From: Candidatus Melainabacteria bacterium
GTDB lineage: Bacteria; Cyanobacteriota; Vampirovibrionia; Obscuribacterales; Obscuribacteraceae
NCBI GenBank assembly: GCA_027451745.1
Contig: DAIDIP010000019.1
Span: forward strand, 1-64,000
Direction: 5' to 3'
DNA length: 64,000 bases
Shown: in pieces, positions 22,540 through 33,956 of the stretch
Numbering within the stretch: position 1 is the stretch's first letter
Layout of the letters: each line of letters opens with the position of its first letter
The notes under the pieces: generated by a model
Databases searched by the model: none
What the model saw: the letters and a program-made list of their open reading frames with translations, nothing else
What the model was told of the DNA's origin: nothing
Program-made: the position numbers and the translations under genes

Positions 22540-23775
22540 CTAATGACTTAAATTCATTCCTCTAAGTATAATGTTTAAAACCACATAGAAAATTATAATA
22601 ATCGTAAACCAAAAACCATTCTGCAAGCTACGTGTTGGTTGATTGAGAGAAATTCCCATTGACGTATCAACAGATTTAAAGAATGTTTGTTGATCTTTAA
22701 TAACTGCTTGAGTTAACAGTGTTGGCGAAGTCGGCTTAATATCGTCTGATTTTTTTACCGCTGTGCCAATAGCCATAAGCTCCAGAATACCGCCTCCAAG
22801 ATCACTTACATAAGTTTTGATGCCTATAACATCATCAGCACCACATTCGGCCGCTTGTTGGGCAACTTTTTGCAAAGCATTTTCTCGTGCTTCGTAAATA
22901 AGTGTGGTCAGCTCGTTGATTTCTCCACGCACAAGTCCTTTTATTGATGCGGATATACCACCAACAATCCCTAATGAAAATACCGAAACACCAAGCATTA
23001 GTTTCACCGGACGATAACCCATGCTAATTACATTCCACATCTCTAAGTTAGTAAGATCACTGCTTATCGGTGTTTGCATACATTCTGCGGGCAATAAAGA
23101 GTGTTTAGAAGCTGTGCCTATCATTAACATTTCTTGGATTGCACTAATAGGTGAAACAGAAGTTTGAATACCTAGTACAGCATTAGCTCCTGCAGCACGA
23201 GCTTCATCCACTATACGCTCTAAAGCCAAATGACGTGTTCGATGAAAAATATCCGAATATTCTTTTACTTCACCACGTCCCAGGCTACGCAAAGATCCAA
23301 GAATGCCACCACCAACACCAATTGAATAAGCGACATTGCCAAAAACAAATTTTATTGGTTCAAAACCACAGTCTAGCTGACAGTATAATGCTTGTCCATC
23401 AGCAGATGCAGAAAAAATACTGCTTGTCGCAGAATCAATAGAACTCCCATCTGATTTATGTATAGTTGAGCCAATAGAAAGAAATTCGACATTAGTGCCA
23501 TGAAAAACAAGATCGCTCGATATACCTGTTATACCAACACCACCATGACTTTTTACTTCTTCCATCATCCGGTCATATGATTCTTGTCGACCGTCATGAA
23601 TAACTTTTGTTACCGCTGTAACTTCTCCGCCCAGCAAAGTATTAAGTCCAGAACCAATGCTTCCCACAAATCCTAGAGCAAAAACACTGTTGCCTATGAC
23701 TAAATTACCGGCATCGTAACCTTTTTGTTTTAAGCAGTACATCTCATTGGCTGACAAGCCAGTTAGAATAGCCAT
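22540..23775 (-). CDS. Triple YbjQ-domain protein with a C-terminal membrane anchor
   Basis: A 411-residue protein built from three YbjQ/DUF74 domains, each about 110 residues. Each has a G-rich strand (VIGNSVFALGFVGSIGSG; VFGNVAYSIGVGGGILGS; MLGVSVFSLGIVGGISAS), an R/GE helix and an A/G-rich GIxT strand. A single membrane helix near residues 387-405 (TIIIIFYVVLNIIL) closes it. Bacterial YbjQ proteins are usually about 105 residues and pentameric. Three in one chain plus an anchor suggest a membrane-tethered oligomer. Function of the family is not established. It is next to pyrG but unrelated in pathway. Confidence 0.8.
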   Translation of the reverse strand: MAILTGLSANEMYCLKQKGYDAGNLVIGNSVFALGFVGSIGSGLNTLLGGEVTAVTKVIHDGRQESYDRMMEEVKSHGGVGITGISSDLVFHGTNVEFLSIGSTIHKSDGSSIDSATSSIFSASADGQALYCQLDCGFEPIKFVFGNVAYSIGVGGGILGSLRSLGRGEVKEYSDIFHRTRHLALERIVDEARAAGANAVLGIQTSVSPISAIQEMLMIGTASKHSLLPAECMQTPISSDLTNLEMWNVISMGYRPVKLMLGVSVFSLGIVGGISASIKGLVRGEINELTTLIYEARENALQKVAQQAAECGADDVIGIKTYVSDLGGGILELMAIGTAVKKSDDIKPTSPTLLTQAVIKDQQTFFKSVDTSMGISLNQPTRSLQNGFWFTIIIIFYVVLNIILRGMNLSH

Positions 23776-23779
23776 ACGA

Positions 23780-25760
<1,981 letters not shown>

Positions 25761-25969
25761 TTTTAACTCTCCAGGGTTTTAGGCTCTCGACTTGCCTATA
25801 ATGAACAATCCTTAATAACTTAGATGTCGCTAATCGCTATTTAGAATCAGCTTAGCGAAAAACATGATATAAATCACATATTTATTGATAACTTGTGCCG
25901 GTTCGCTTTGCCGGCTCATAGTTCACTAATAATAAGATAGCAATTTCCTTGTCGGCAGGCAATTATTAC

Positions 25970-26989
25970 TTATTGATTTGCTACCGGCGGATAACAAAAA
26001 TCAAGAATAACTTTAATAGATGCTGCCACAGGAATAGCAATTAACATACCTAGGGCACCTGCCATAACTTCGCCACAAAGCACGGCAAAAATTACCGCTA
26101 GAGGGTGCAACTCCACATAATGTCCCATAACCCGCGGGATGATTATATAATCTTCTGCCCACCGAGCCCCTGTGTAACACAAAATAATGAATAAAGCTGA
26201 ATCAACACCATTTTGGGCTATACCCACAACTGTAGCTATAGTTGTAGCTAAAATAGGTCCTAATACAGGAATAATTTCCAGAAAACCGCTAACAATAGCT
26301 ATCAACAAGGCATATTTAAGATGAAAAATAAAATGCAAAATCAGATAAGCTACAGCAAACATCAATAGGATCAAAATAGCCTGTCCTTTCAGATATTTTC
26401 CTAATATCGCATTCATTTGAGCAGAAATTTCTATGGCCGCTTGACGCTTCTGCAAAGATAGAAAGCGCAGAAAAAACTGACCCACACGTTTACTATCAAC
26501 AATTAAATAAATAGAAGTAACTATTGTCACAAGTAAGGCCAACATTCCTCTAGAAACAAGTGCCCCTAGGTGGACAATTTCTCCCGGAGTACCAAAATTT
26601 TGTTCGATGCTCGATAGAATCTCATTTGTTGACTGTTCGACATCTATTTGCCAATTAAAAGCAGTAGACATTTGACTCAGTAAATTGGTGATAATTTCTC
26701 GACGCTGAGCTACCAAAGTTGAAAATTGATCTATAGCTCGTGCACCAAAAAGCCAGAACAAAAGAACAATCAAACCTACAAAGAGCAAATAGATAATAGC
26801 CACTGCCCATCTATTATCAATCCGCGCCGAAGCACTCAATTTATTTACCAGTGGCAAGAGTAAATAAGCAATGATACCACCCATGATGAATGGCGGAAAT
26901 ACTTCACGCACAAAGTACAAGAACCACAGTAGTAAAAGAAAGATAAGCCACTTTAACATGCCAAATTTTGCCCTATTTGTTCCTCGCAA
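25970..26989 (-). CDS. AI-2E family transporter (PerM-like)
   Basis: A 339-residue inner-membrane protein with about eight helices. Typical features are an N-terminal pair of helices, a cytoplasmic amphipathic region with EQSTNEILSSIEQNFG, and the C-terminal EIIPVLGPILATTIA and PLAVIFAVLCGEVMAG. The family includes putative autoinducer-2 exporters and Na+/H+ antiporters, so the substrate cannot be assigned. Translation may start at Met11. The 209 bases between it and gatC hold only a small GCCGG/CCGGC hairpin. Confidence 0.88.
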   Translation of the reverse strand: MRGTNRAKFGMLKWLIFLLLLWFLYFVREVFPPFIMGGIIAYLLLPLVNKLSASARIDNRWAVAIIYLLFVGLIVLLFWLFGARAIDQFSTLVAQRREIITNLLSQMSTAFNWQIDVEQSTNEILSSIEQNFGTPGEIVHLGALVSRGMLALLVTIVTSIYLIVDSKRVGQFFLRFLSLQKRQAAIEISAQMNAILGKYLKGQAILILLMFAVAYLILHFIFHLKYALLIAIVSGFLEIIPVLGPILATTIATVVGIAQNGVDSALFIILCYTGARWAEDYIIIPRVMGHYVELHPLAVIFAVLCGEVMAGALGMLIAIPVAASIKVILDFCYPPVANQ

Positions 26990-27167
26990 TGATACATTTT
27001 ACTAGTTTTTCTTACTGGCAACAGACTGTATAGTCCTGTATCGTAAAAGAAACAATTTGCAGGATATTTTAAAGCTAATATTGATTTAAAACCCCAATAT
27101 ATCCAAACAGATGATTTCTGCGTTATGCTAGCATATTTACCACCCTGAATTTTCACACAAATAAGGC

Positions 27168-28595
27168 ATGGCAACTTCTTTCTTTTCTTCTCTAATTCGT
27201 CGCACACCTATAACAAGCGATATCGTCGAACTCGCAGAACATAAACATTTGGGCTGGCTTATGCTAACCGCTTTAGGCATCGGCGCCACTATTGGCGCAG
27301 GTATTTTTGCTATGCCAGGCATGATCGCTCGCAAAGCTGGACCCGCAGGCATTTTATCCTTCCTAATAACAGGTCTTGTTATCTTGGCTGTAGCCATTTG
27401 TTATGAAAAATTTTCTCGTTTAGTCCCGCGTGGGGTCTCGGCTTATAGCTATGTTTATCATTCTATTGGCGAAGTTTTTGCTTGGATAGTTGCCTTTGGA
27501 CTTTTTCTAGAATATAGCTTTGGCTCATCGGCAGTGGCAATTGCCTGGTCAGAATATCTTAAAAAAGCACTTGGATTTTCTTTACCTCCCTTTTGGTCAG
27601 GACCAATATCCACCGATGGTCATTACGAATTGGGCATAAATATTATTGCCTTCGCTGTTATCGCTGCCGTCACATTTATCCTCATTTTGGGCGGCGTAAA
27701 AAAATCAGCCAAACTAAATTTCGTCCTTGTCTGTCTAAAATTAGCCCTTCTGACAATTTTTCTTGTAGTGGGCTTGCACCACATCAACACATCGTATTGG
27801 GTGCCTTTCTTTCCTACAGGATTTACAGGAGTGCTACAAGGTGCTGCCTTAGCTGTTTTTCCATATGTCGGATTTGACGCTCTATATACTTTTGCTCGAG
27901 AGTCTAAAAGTCCAAAAGATACAAGCTTATCTACTTATGTTTGTGTAGCGGTAGTAGCATTTTTATATGTCACCGTTATGACCGTAGCAACCGGCTTAGC
28001 ACCAGCCTTTATCAATGGGCAACCCAATGAGGCTTTTGCTGGCACCGAAGCCGCTGCACCACTGGCAGTATTACTTAGCAGAGTAGGCGAAGGCTGGACA
28101 GCAAAGTTAATTGCTCTAGGAGCAGTGCTAGGAATTTTCAATGTTTTATTAGTCCTTTGTATGGGAGGACCACGCATCTTTCGCAATATGTCTGAAGATG
28201 GCTTACTTCCAGTAATATTTCAAAAATCTGTCAATGGAAATCCTTTGGTAGGCATTTTGATTAATGGACTGGTTATGGGACTAACTGCTGCTTTAGTGCC
28301 ATTTGGTGAAATAGCTGACATGATGGTATTAGGAACCCTAGTTGCTTTTATTTTTGTCTGCTTGGGCGCTTTAAGACTTAAAATAGTCAATCCATTGATT
28401 GCTTGGTTGGGAATTTTGGGCTGCGGTATTTTAGCTTGCAATTTAAATCCATTGGTTTTAAAAGTTTATTCTTTCACTTGCCCACTAGGACTACTCTTTT
28501 ACTTTATCTATGGTTTTCATAAGAGTAAACTTGCCAAAACCAATACCAATAAAAACCAAAACTTAAACCAAGCTCAAGAAGAAATAGTTCTCTAA
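27168..28595 (+). CDS. APC-superfamily amino acid permease
   Basis: A 475-residue inner-membrane transporter with about twelve helices. The first helix carries the unwound-helix motif GIGATIGAGIF of the APC fold, and SRLVPRGVSAYSYVYHSIGE matches cationic amino acid transporters. YVGFDALYTFARESKSPKDT is also typical. It presumably imports an amino acid by proton symport; the substrate is not evident. The C-terminal tail is Asn/Lys-rich. It converges on an ArsR-type gene. Confidence 0.9.
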   Translation: MATSFFSSLIRRTPITSDIVELAEHKHLGWLMLTALGIGATIGAGIFAMPGMIARKAGPAGILSFLITGLVILAVAICYEKFSRLVPRGVSAYSYVYHSIGEVFAWIVAFGLFLEYSFGSSAVAIAWSEYLKKALGFSLPPFWSGPISTDGHYELGINIIAFAVIAAVTFILILGGVKKSAKLNFVLVCLKLALLTIFLVVGLHHINTSYWVPFFPTGFTGVLQGAALAVFPYVGFDALYTFARESKSPKDTSLSTYVCVAVVAFLYVTVMTVATGLAPAFINGQPNEAFAGTEAAAPLAVLLSRVGEGWTAKLIALGAVLGIFNVLLVLCMGGPRIFRNMSEDGLLPVIFQKSVNGNPLVGILINGLVMGLTAALVPFGEIADMMVLGTLVAFIFVCLGALRLKIVNPLIAWLGILGCGILACNLNPLVLKVYSFTCPLGLLFYFIYGFHKSKLAKTNTNKNQNLNQAQEEIVL

Positions 28596-28600
28596 GCGCT

Positions 28601-28615
28601 TGCTCTACGAGAGCA
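28601..28615 (+). terminator. Small hairpin between convergent genes
   Basis: TGCTCT (28601-28606) pairs with AGAGCA (28610-28615) in the 48-base gap between the convergent permease and ArsR-type genes. There is no T run, so terminator function is doubtful. Confidence 0.25.
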
Positions 28616-28643
28616 GGAAGTTAACAAATTTCAGAGGTTAGAA

Positions 28644-29012
28644 CTAACTGACCTTATTAAGATTTAGATTGTTATTGATGTCTATCAGATTGGGTTTATC
28701 TATTGACTTAAAAGCCATAATTAAAGCATCCAAAAGCTTAGGAAAGCGTACTTCGATGTCTTGTCGACGCAAAGAAGTATAGTGCTCACGTCCGTCAACC
28801 CGGGTATTGATTAAACCAGCATCACGCAAAACCTTAAAATGGTGGGTCATGGTGGATTTACCTTTTGTACATGGCAGCTTAAAACCGCCACAAGTTAATT
28901 CCTCCCCATTAGCTAATTGCTCGACAATACTAAAACGCAGTGGCTCACTGAGCGCATATAAGATGGCATAAATCGAAATGTCTTCCCGAGATGGATGATT
29001 GAGATTTTTCAT
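28644..29012 (-). CDS. ArsR-family transcriptional regulator
   Basis: Winged-helix repressor of 122 residues from the ATG at 29012. The DNA-binding part is clear: ILYALSEPLRFSIVEQL, then KSTMTHHFKVLRDAGLINTR and a wing DGREHYTSLR. Two cysteines (LTCGGFKLPC) could form a thiol or metal sensor, but the classic SmtB/ArsR metal motifs are not obvious. The ATG is preferred over an upstream TTG at 29036. An inverted repeat overlaps its own promoter, suggesting autoregulation. Its target beyond itself is unknown. Confidence 0.85.
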   Translation of the reverse strand: MKNLNHPSREDISIYAILYALSEPLRFSIVEQLANGEELTCGGFKLPCTKGKSTMTHHFKVLRDAGLINTRVDGREHYTSLRRQDIEVRFPKLLDALIMAFKSIDKPNLIDINNNLNLNKVS

Positions 29013-29044
29013 ATCCCCTACTTTAAGAATTGGCAATAAAAACC

Positions 29045-29085
29045 ATAGTTATCATACTATAAAAAGTAGAAAACCGCTCGCTCAA
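29045..29085 (-). promoter_or_regulatory. Promoter and candidate operator of the ArsR-type gene
   Basis: On the minus strand TTGAGC (29085-29080) and TATAGT (29061-29056) are 18 bases apart. ATAGT (29045-29049) and ACTAT (29056-29060) form an inverted repeat with a 6-base centre, overlapping the -10, where a repressor would block transcription. Confidence 0.4.
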
Positions 29086-29150
29086 GGCAAAATCAAAATT
29101 GAATCTCATTCTAAACCTATAAGGGTGCTAAATATAGCCGGATACACTTA

Positions 29151-31988
29151 CTATTTAGCATCCATCCAGTTTTGACCAATGCCCACATCAACTTTAAGAG
29201 GTACTATTAATGGTTGCTCCATTAGCATCACTTTAACCACAAGCTCTTTCACTTGTTCTAATTCGCTCTGCGGCACTTCTAAAACTAATTCATCATGCAC
29301 TTGCATAATCAGTTTTGTCCTTAAATTGTTAGTTATCAACTCATTCTTTAGACTGATCATTGCTAATTTCATCAAATCGGCTGCGCTACCTTGTAAAGGT
29401 GCATTGCAAGCAGCCCTCTCATCAGCTCGTTTCAAGGCCTCATTTCTATCATTTAAAAATCTAAAATAACGTCTACGTTTCCACAAAGTTTCTACGTAAC
29501 CATACTTGCGTGCATTTTCAATAGTTTTTTCCATAAAAGTTTTCACTTTTGCATATCTTGCAAAATATTTATCAATGAAAGCGCTGGCTTCTTTTGTTGA
29601 TACTCCCAAATCACGAGCAGTAGCAAATGGACCTTGCTGATAAATAAGAGCAAAATTTAGAGTTTTTCCAACTCTTCTCATGTCGCTTGTAACATCTTCA
29701 ATTGTTACGTCAAAAATCTCTCCAGCTGTCCGAGCATGCACATCTTGATCTTTTTTGAAAGCATCTATTAGTCTTTCATCTTCTGACATATGAGCTAATA
29801 GTCGCAGTTCAATCTGAGAATAGTCGACTGATAATAATGACCATTTTTTATCTGCCGGAATAAATGCCCTGCGTGTGCGCCGCCCTAATTCTGTACGAAT
29901 AGGAATATTTTGCAAATTAGGGTTCGAGCTAGAAAGTCGCCCTGTACTGGTTGTGACCTGGTTAAACTCGCAGTGCAAGCGTTTATCCACATTTGATACC
30001 ATCTTTGGCAAAGCATCAACATAAGTAGATTTGAGCTTAATCAATTGCCGATAATCTAATAGCAAAGGGATTATTTCATGCTCAGCTCTAAGCGACTCTA
30101 GAACTGAAGCATCAGTAGAATAGCCGGTCTTCGTTTTTGCTTTTGTCTTTAATCCAATTTCTTCAAAAAGTACTTTTTGTAATTGTTGTGTTGAATTGAT
30201 ATTAAAAACATGACCAGCCAAGCCATAGATTTGCTGTTCTAATTTACTTAACTCGGCACTCAATTCATTTGAAAAATCATTCAAGTAAGGCAAATCCAAA
30301 GATACGCCACACTGCTCCATTTTTGCCAACACTACAGATAGTGGCAGCTCCATTTTCTCTAGAAGATACTTTTGATCTTCGTTCATATTGTCTGCATAGT
30401 ATTTTGCTAAGGCAAAGCCTAAATTAGCGTCCTCGACAGCATGTTCCAAAATCTCTCCACCACCTTCTACAATGTCTAAGCTGGCTTTTGTAAGCTTCTT
30501 ACCAGTACTTTTTACTGCCGTCCGTTCAGTCTCATAATCTAATAATCTCCGTGCTTGATCGTGCAAGCCATGCTTTTCATCTGCCGAATAAATATAGCTG
30601 GCTAGCATAGGGTCCATACTCACATTCACTAACTCGATGTTCTGTGAATTAAGCAAATTAAGAATATGTTTCAAATTGAATACGCTTTTTACTATTTTAG
30701 GATCTGAAAAAACTTTTTTTAATTTCTCTTGGACCAAATTTATATCCAGCCCCGATCGCCCTAGCGCTAGAGCCATCTGTCGAATTGGAATATAAGCCGA
30801 TCCTGCTCCCCAGCTAAAAGCATAGCCAAATATTTTGGGCTCACCATAAGTTTTAGCATTAGCCGATAAAGGTTCCCACGGGGAGGCATTTATAAACAGA
30901 CTAATTAACGCCTTAGAACTAAGACTTTCTATTAGTTCATCAAGTTCAGGCTCTGAACTAACAATTTTTGTTGCCTCAGTTTTAGTCCCAGTATGTACAG
31001 CGCTGCTGCTCTCCTCTTCCTGAATTACAGGCCGATCTTTAACCTGCTCCTCCACAATTTTTTGCTTGACTGATTTTTGCTCAATATCAGTAATAGAAAA
31101 ATTAGCCAAAATTTTTGGCAGTCGAGCACTCAACGCTTTAAACTCTAGACCCAAAAAAAAGTCACTTAAAGCCTGGGCATCTGGGGGTGTTAAATGGCAA
31201 TGAACAAAATCAAATTCAAGCGGCACATCATAAACAATAGTAGCTAGTCCCTTGCTTTTACGTGCAATTGTTTCTCCTTCAACTAATTTGCTATGCAAAG
31301 CTTTTGCCTTAACTTCATTGATATTTTTATAAATGCCATCCATATCACCATAACTACTAAGCAATTGCTGAGCAGTTTTAGGACCAATACCACGAATACC
31401 AGGAATATTATCGGAAGTATCACCGCACAGACCTTTATAGTCAGTGATTTGCTCCGGCCAAACACCAAGTTTATCAAATACTTCTTGCTTTCCATAAATT
31501 TGCAAACCGCCCTTACCAGGCATAAGCACTTTGATCTTTTGTTCTTCACCATCTATGAGCTGAAAAGCATCTTGGTCACCAGTTAAAACAAGTACGTTAA
31601 AACCCTTATTTTCAGCTTCACGGGCGATAGTACCAATCACATCGTCCGCCTCATAACCAGCTAGTTCGTAAACGGGCAAACCAAGTTTGGTAACACCTTC
31701 CTTGATTAAAGGCCATTGCTGCGACAAATCATCCGGCATCTCCGCCCGATTAGCCTTATAGTCTTCGAATTCAGTATGCCTAAAAGTAGGTGCAGCCATA
31801 TCAAAAGCCACAGCCAACATACGCGGCTTATATTTTTCAATCAATTCAAACAAAGAATTGAAAAATCCAAGAATAGCCCAGGTAGGCATTCCTGTTTTTG
31901 TGCGCAATCCTGATGTGAACAAAGCAAAAAATGAACGAAAAGCAAGCGAGCTACCATCCACTAAAACTAATGTATTATCTTCTTGCAT
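29151..31988 (-). CDS. polA: DNA polymerase I, proofreading-deficient type
   Basis: A 945-residue repair and Okazaki-fragment polymerase. The 5'-3' exonuclease domain is intact at 1-290 (LVDGSSLAFRSFFAL, LTGDQDAFQL, GDTSDNIPGIRGIGPKTA). The middle domain lacks the D-x-E of a 3'-5' exonuclease (ALISLFINASPWE instead), so proofreading is probably absent. The polymerase motifs are A DYSQIELRLLAH and C MQVHDELVLEVP. Motif B reads RRVGKTLNFALIYQQG: the Arg, Lys, Phe and Tyr are kept, but the usual Gly residues after Phe and Tyr are replaced. No Shine-Dalgarno is clear. Confidence 0.95.
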   Translation of the reverse strand: MQEDNTLVLVDGSSLAFRSFFALFTSGLRTKTGMPTWAILGFFNSLFELIEKYKPRMLAVAFDMAAPTFRHTEFEDYKANRAEMPDDLSQQWPLIKEGVTKLGLPVYELAGYEADDVIGTIAREAENKGFNVLVLTGDQDAFQLIDGEEQKIKVLMPGKGGLQIYGKQEVFDKLGVWPEQITDYKGLCGDTSDNIPGIRGIGPKTAQQLLSSYGDMDGIYKNINEVKAKALHSKLVEGETIARKSKGLATIVYDVPLEFDFVHCHLTPPDAQALSDFFLGLEFKALSARLPKILANFSITDIEQKSVKQKIVEEQVKDRPVIQEEESSSAVHTGTKTEATKIVSSEPELDELIESLSSKALISLFINASPWEPLSANAKTYGEPKIFGYAFSWGAGSAYIPIRQMALALGRSGLDINLVQEKLKKVFSDPKIVKSVFNLKHILNLLNSQNIELVNVSMDPMLASYIYSADEKHGLHDQARRLLDYETERTAVKSTGKKLTKASLDIVEGGGEILEHAVEDANLGFALAKYYADNMNEDQKYLLEKMELPLSVVLAKMEQCGVSLDLPYLNDFSNELSAELSKLEQQIYGLAGHVFNINSTQQLQKVLFEEIGLKTKAKTKTGYSTDASVLESLRAEHEIIPLLLDYRQLIKLKSTYVDALPKMVSNVDKRLHCEFNQVTTSTGRLSSSNPNLQNIPIRTELGRRTRRAFIPADKKWSLLSVDYSQIELRLLAHMSEDERLIDAFKKDQDVHARTAGEIFDVTIEDVTSDMRRVGKTLNFALIYQQGPFATARDLGVSTKEASAFIDKYFARYAKVKTFMEKTIENARKYGYVETLWKRRRYFRFLNDRNEALKRADERAACNAPLQGSAADLMKLAMISLKNELITNNLRTKLIMQVHDELVLEVPQSELEQVKELVVKVMLMEQPLIVPLKVDVGIGQNWMDAK

Positions 31989-32026
31989 TTATATTAATTT
32001 CGAATACTCTAAACAACTTGCAAGGC

Positions 32027-33754
32027 TTATTTTCCTGTTTTAACATATTTTGTTTTTCCAGGAGACGTTAATGCTTCATTAAGTACTCGTCCTTCTGAGA
32101 AGGGCGGCATCGTGATGGAAAGCACATTTGCAATAGTTGGCGCTATATCATCAGGACTAACAGCGCCAGCATAAGTGCCGCCTTTTATTTGACTACCATA
32201 AAGAAGCAATGGCACCTGAGAATCATAACTATATGGTGAACCATCCGCAATACCATCGCTTTCAGAAGTAAAAACATAGCCAGACTTAGGAACAACGTAG
32301 AGTTCTCCACTTCGTCCCCAGAAATAACTTCTGCGCACAACATCTACCTGAGGTCCAGTTGGTACTTGATTCATAAAAAACTGAAAAGCCGTATAAATTT
32401 CGGCCACACCAGGAATTGAATGGCCCAATTTAGCAGTTAGCTTTTCAACATCCGGTTGACGAAAGTTACTGTGATCAATAGCATTCAAGTTTAGATAAAG
32501 ATTTGGTGGTATAAAAGCTTCTATCCAATTTGCTTTACCAAGCTTGGAAGATAACGAGCTATTCAGTTGATTGCGGAATGCTTTTGCATCAACTAAGCCA
32601 CCTTCAAGACCTTGCGCTTGGAGCATTTGTGCCGGTGCTGCAGCCCCATGTCCAGCGGTAAATATTACCAAGCAATTGCTCAAACCAACTTGCTCATCTA
32701 AAGATTCAAATAGATCAGCCAGGGATTGATCGAAGCGCAAAACTAAATCATGCGCTTCATTGCTATATGGTCCATAGGTTTTTCCCACCAGTTCAAAGGA
32801 CGGAAAACTAACAGTTAACATATCAGGTGTATCATGCTGCCCCAATGATTCGTGCTCGACAATGTCTTTGGCAAAATCAACTAACATTTGATTTGCCCAA
32901 GGGGTAGCTTGAAAGCGAGTATAAAAACTTTCATCTGCAATTTTAGAATCACTGTTTATCATGTAACCGAAACTATGTTCTGAATCAGATTTTTGTGGTT
33001 CATAAGTATCGGCAGATGCAAATACATTTGTGCGTCCGCTTGGCTGCCAGTTTTTACCAAGAAATTGCTCGCTATATCTTTTATCGTTAAAAGATTTAGC
33101 CCAGCCTGGAACACTTTTACTTAAACGACTCTGCCCAGTAAATGTGCCTGTACGGCAATCCCACCAAAAAGCTTGGTCTTTTGATTTTCCAGCCAAGAGC
33201 AATGCATCATTACGAGCAGTCGACAGACTGACAATATGACTCAAACCATTACTAGCAACCTTTAGCTCGTCACCAACAGTATTTCCTAGTAATAAAGAAG
33301 ATCCACCGGCGCTTTCTTCAGCGCCAGCGGGACTATTTTCATCTGTAATTACTCTAATAGCCGTCTGTTTACGGCGATCATACCACTCATTGCCAACCAC
33401 CCCTGTACCGGATGGATAAGCTCCTGTGACAATAGTAGCCAGATTACAAGCTGTCTGATTTGTCGCCCCCAAATAACGACAAGCTGTAAAATTAGCGCCA
33501 TTGTCAATTAATTGCCTAAGACCATTTGCTTGAAATTTATCAGCACAATGCAAAAAATAATTAGTAGGAAATTGATCAGCAATCAATAAAACAACTAATT
33601 TAGTCTTTTGGTTTGAAGCTGATGCAGCCAACACTGGCGTCTCGATAAAATTAAACAGAATAGAAATAGTAAGAAGAACACAAGCGAGCATTGGTCGCTT
33701 ATTTATTAAATTGCTAGTAATTGTCAATACCTCATTTTGATTTCTTGTTGACAT
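32027..33754 (-). CDS. Alkaline-phosphatase-superfamily protein, probably inactive
   Basis: A 575-residue exported protein of the PafA/type I phosphodiesterase group (GATNQT...LATIVTGAYPSGTG, GNEWYDR, VSPDDIAPTIANVL). The first metal ligand D60 (LIADQF) is kept. At other ligand positions the usual residues appear changed: SxxDYVGH is SFELVGK, TADHG is TAGHG, and YDTHVP is YDSQVP. At least four of the six ligands therefore seem lost. A hydrophobic segment at 21-43 serves as signal or anchor. It may be a binding protein or use a different chemistry. Confidence 0.8.
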   Translation of the reverse strand: MSTRNQNEVLTITSNLINKRPMLACVLLTISILFNFIETPVLAASASNQKTKLVVLLIADQFPTNYFLHCADKFQANGLRQLIDNGANFTACRYLGATNQTACNLATIVTGAYPSGTGVVGNEWYDRRKQTAIRVITDENSPAGAEESAGGSSLLLGNTVGDELKVASNGLSHIVSLSTARNDALLLAGKSKDQAFWWDCRTGTFTGQSRLSKSVPGWAKSFNDKRYSEQFLGKNWQPSGRTNVFASADTYEPQKSDSEHSFGYMINSDSKIADESFYTRFQATPWANQMLVDFAKDIVEHESLGQHDTPDMLTVSFPSFELVGKTYGPYSNEAHDLVLRFDQSLADLFESLDEQVGLSNCLVIFTAGHGAAAPAQMLQAQGLEGGLVDAKAFRNQLNSSLSSKLGKANWIEAFIPPNLYLNLNAIDHSNFRQPDVEKLTAKLGHSIPGVAEIYTAFQFFMNQVPTGPQVDVVRRSYFWGRSGELYVVPKSGYVFTSESDGIADGSPYSYDSQVPLLLYGSQIKGGTYAGAVSPDDIAPTIANVLSITMPPFSEGRVLNEALTSPGKTKYVKTGK

Positions 33755-33956
33755 AATTTACACAAACAGTTCTGGACTAAAAGACCTGGAAAGCTTATCG
33801 CCAATGCCTTTCTCATTCAAAGCAATCATTTGCAAATTGCTTTCGACTCCAGATTATAACTTGATTTCTTTACCTTTACTGGGCAATAGTAACAAGACAC
33901 TTTAAAATTACAGTAGGGATTAGCAGCTGGCAACAGCGACCGGGAGAAGAATTATC

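Noticed and set aside
31283-31586. Overlapping frames inside polA
   Set aside because: They are Cys/Ile-rich shadows of the conserved exonuclease domain in other frames and strands.
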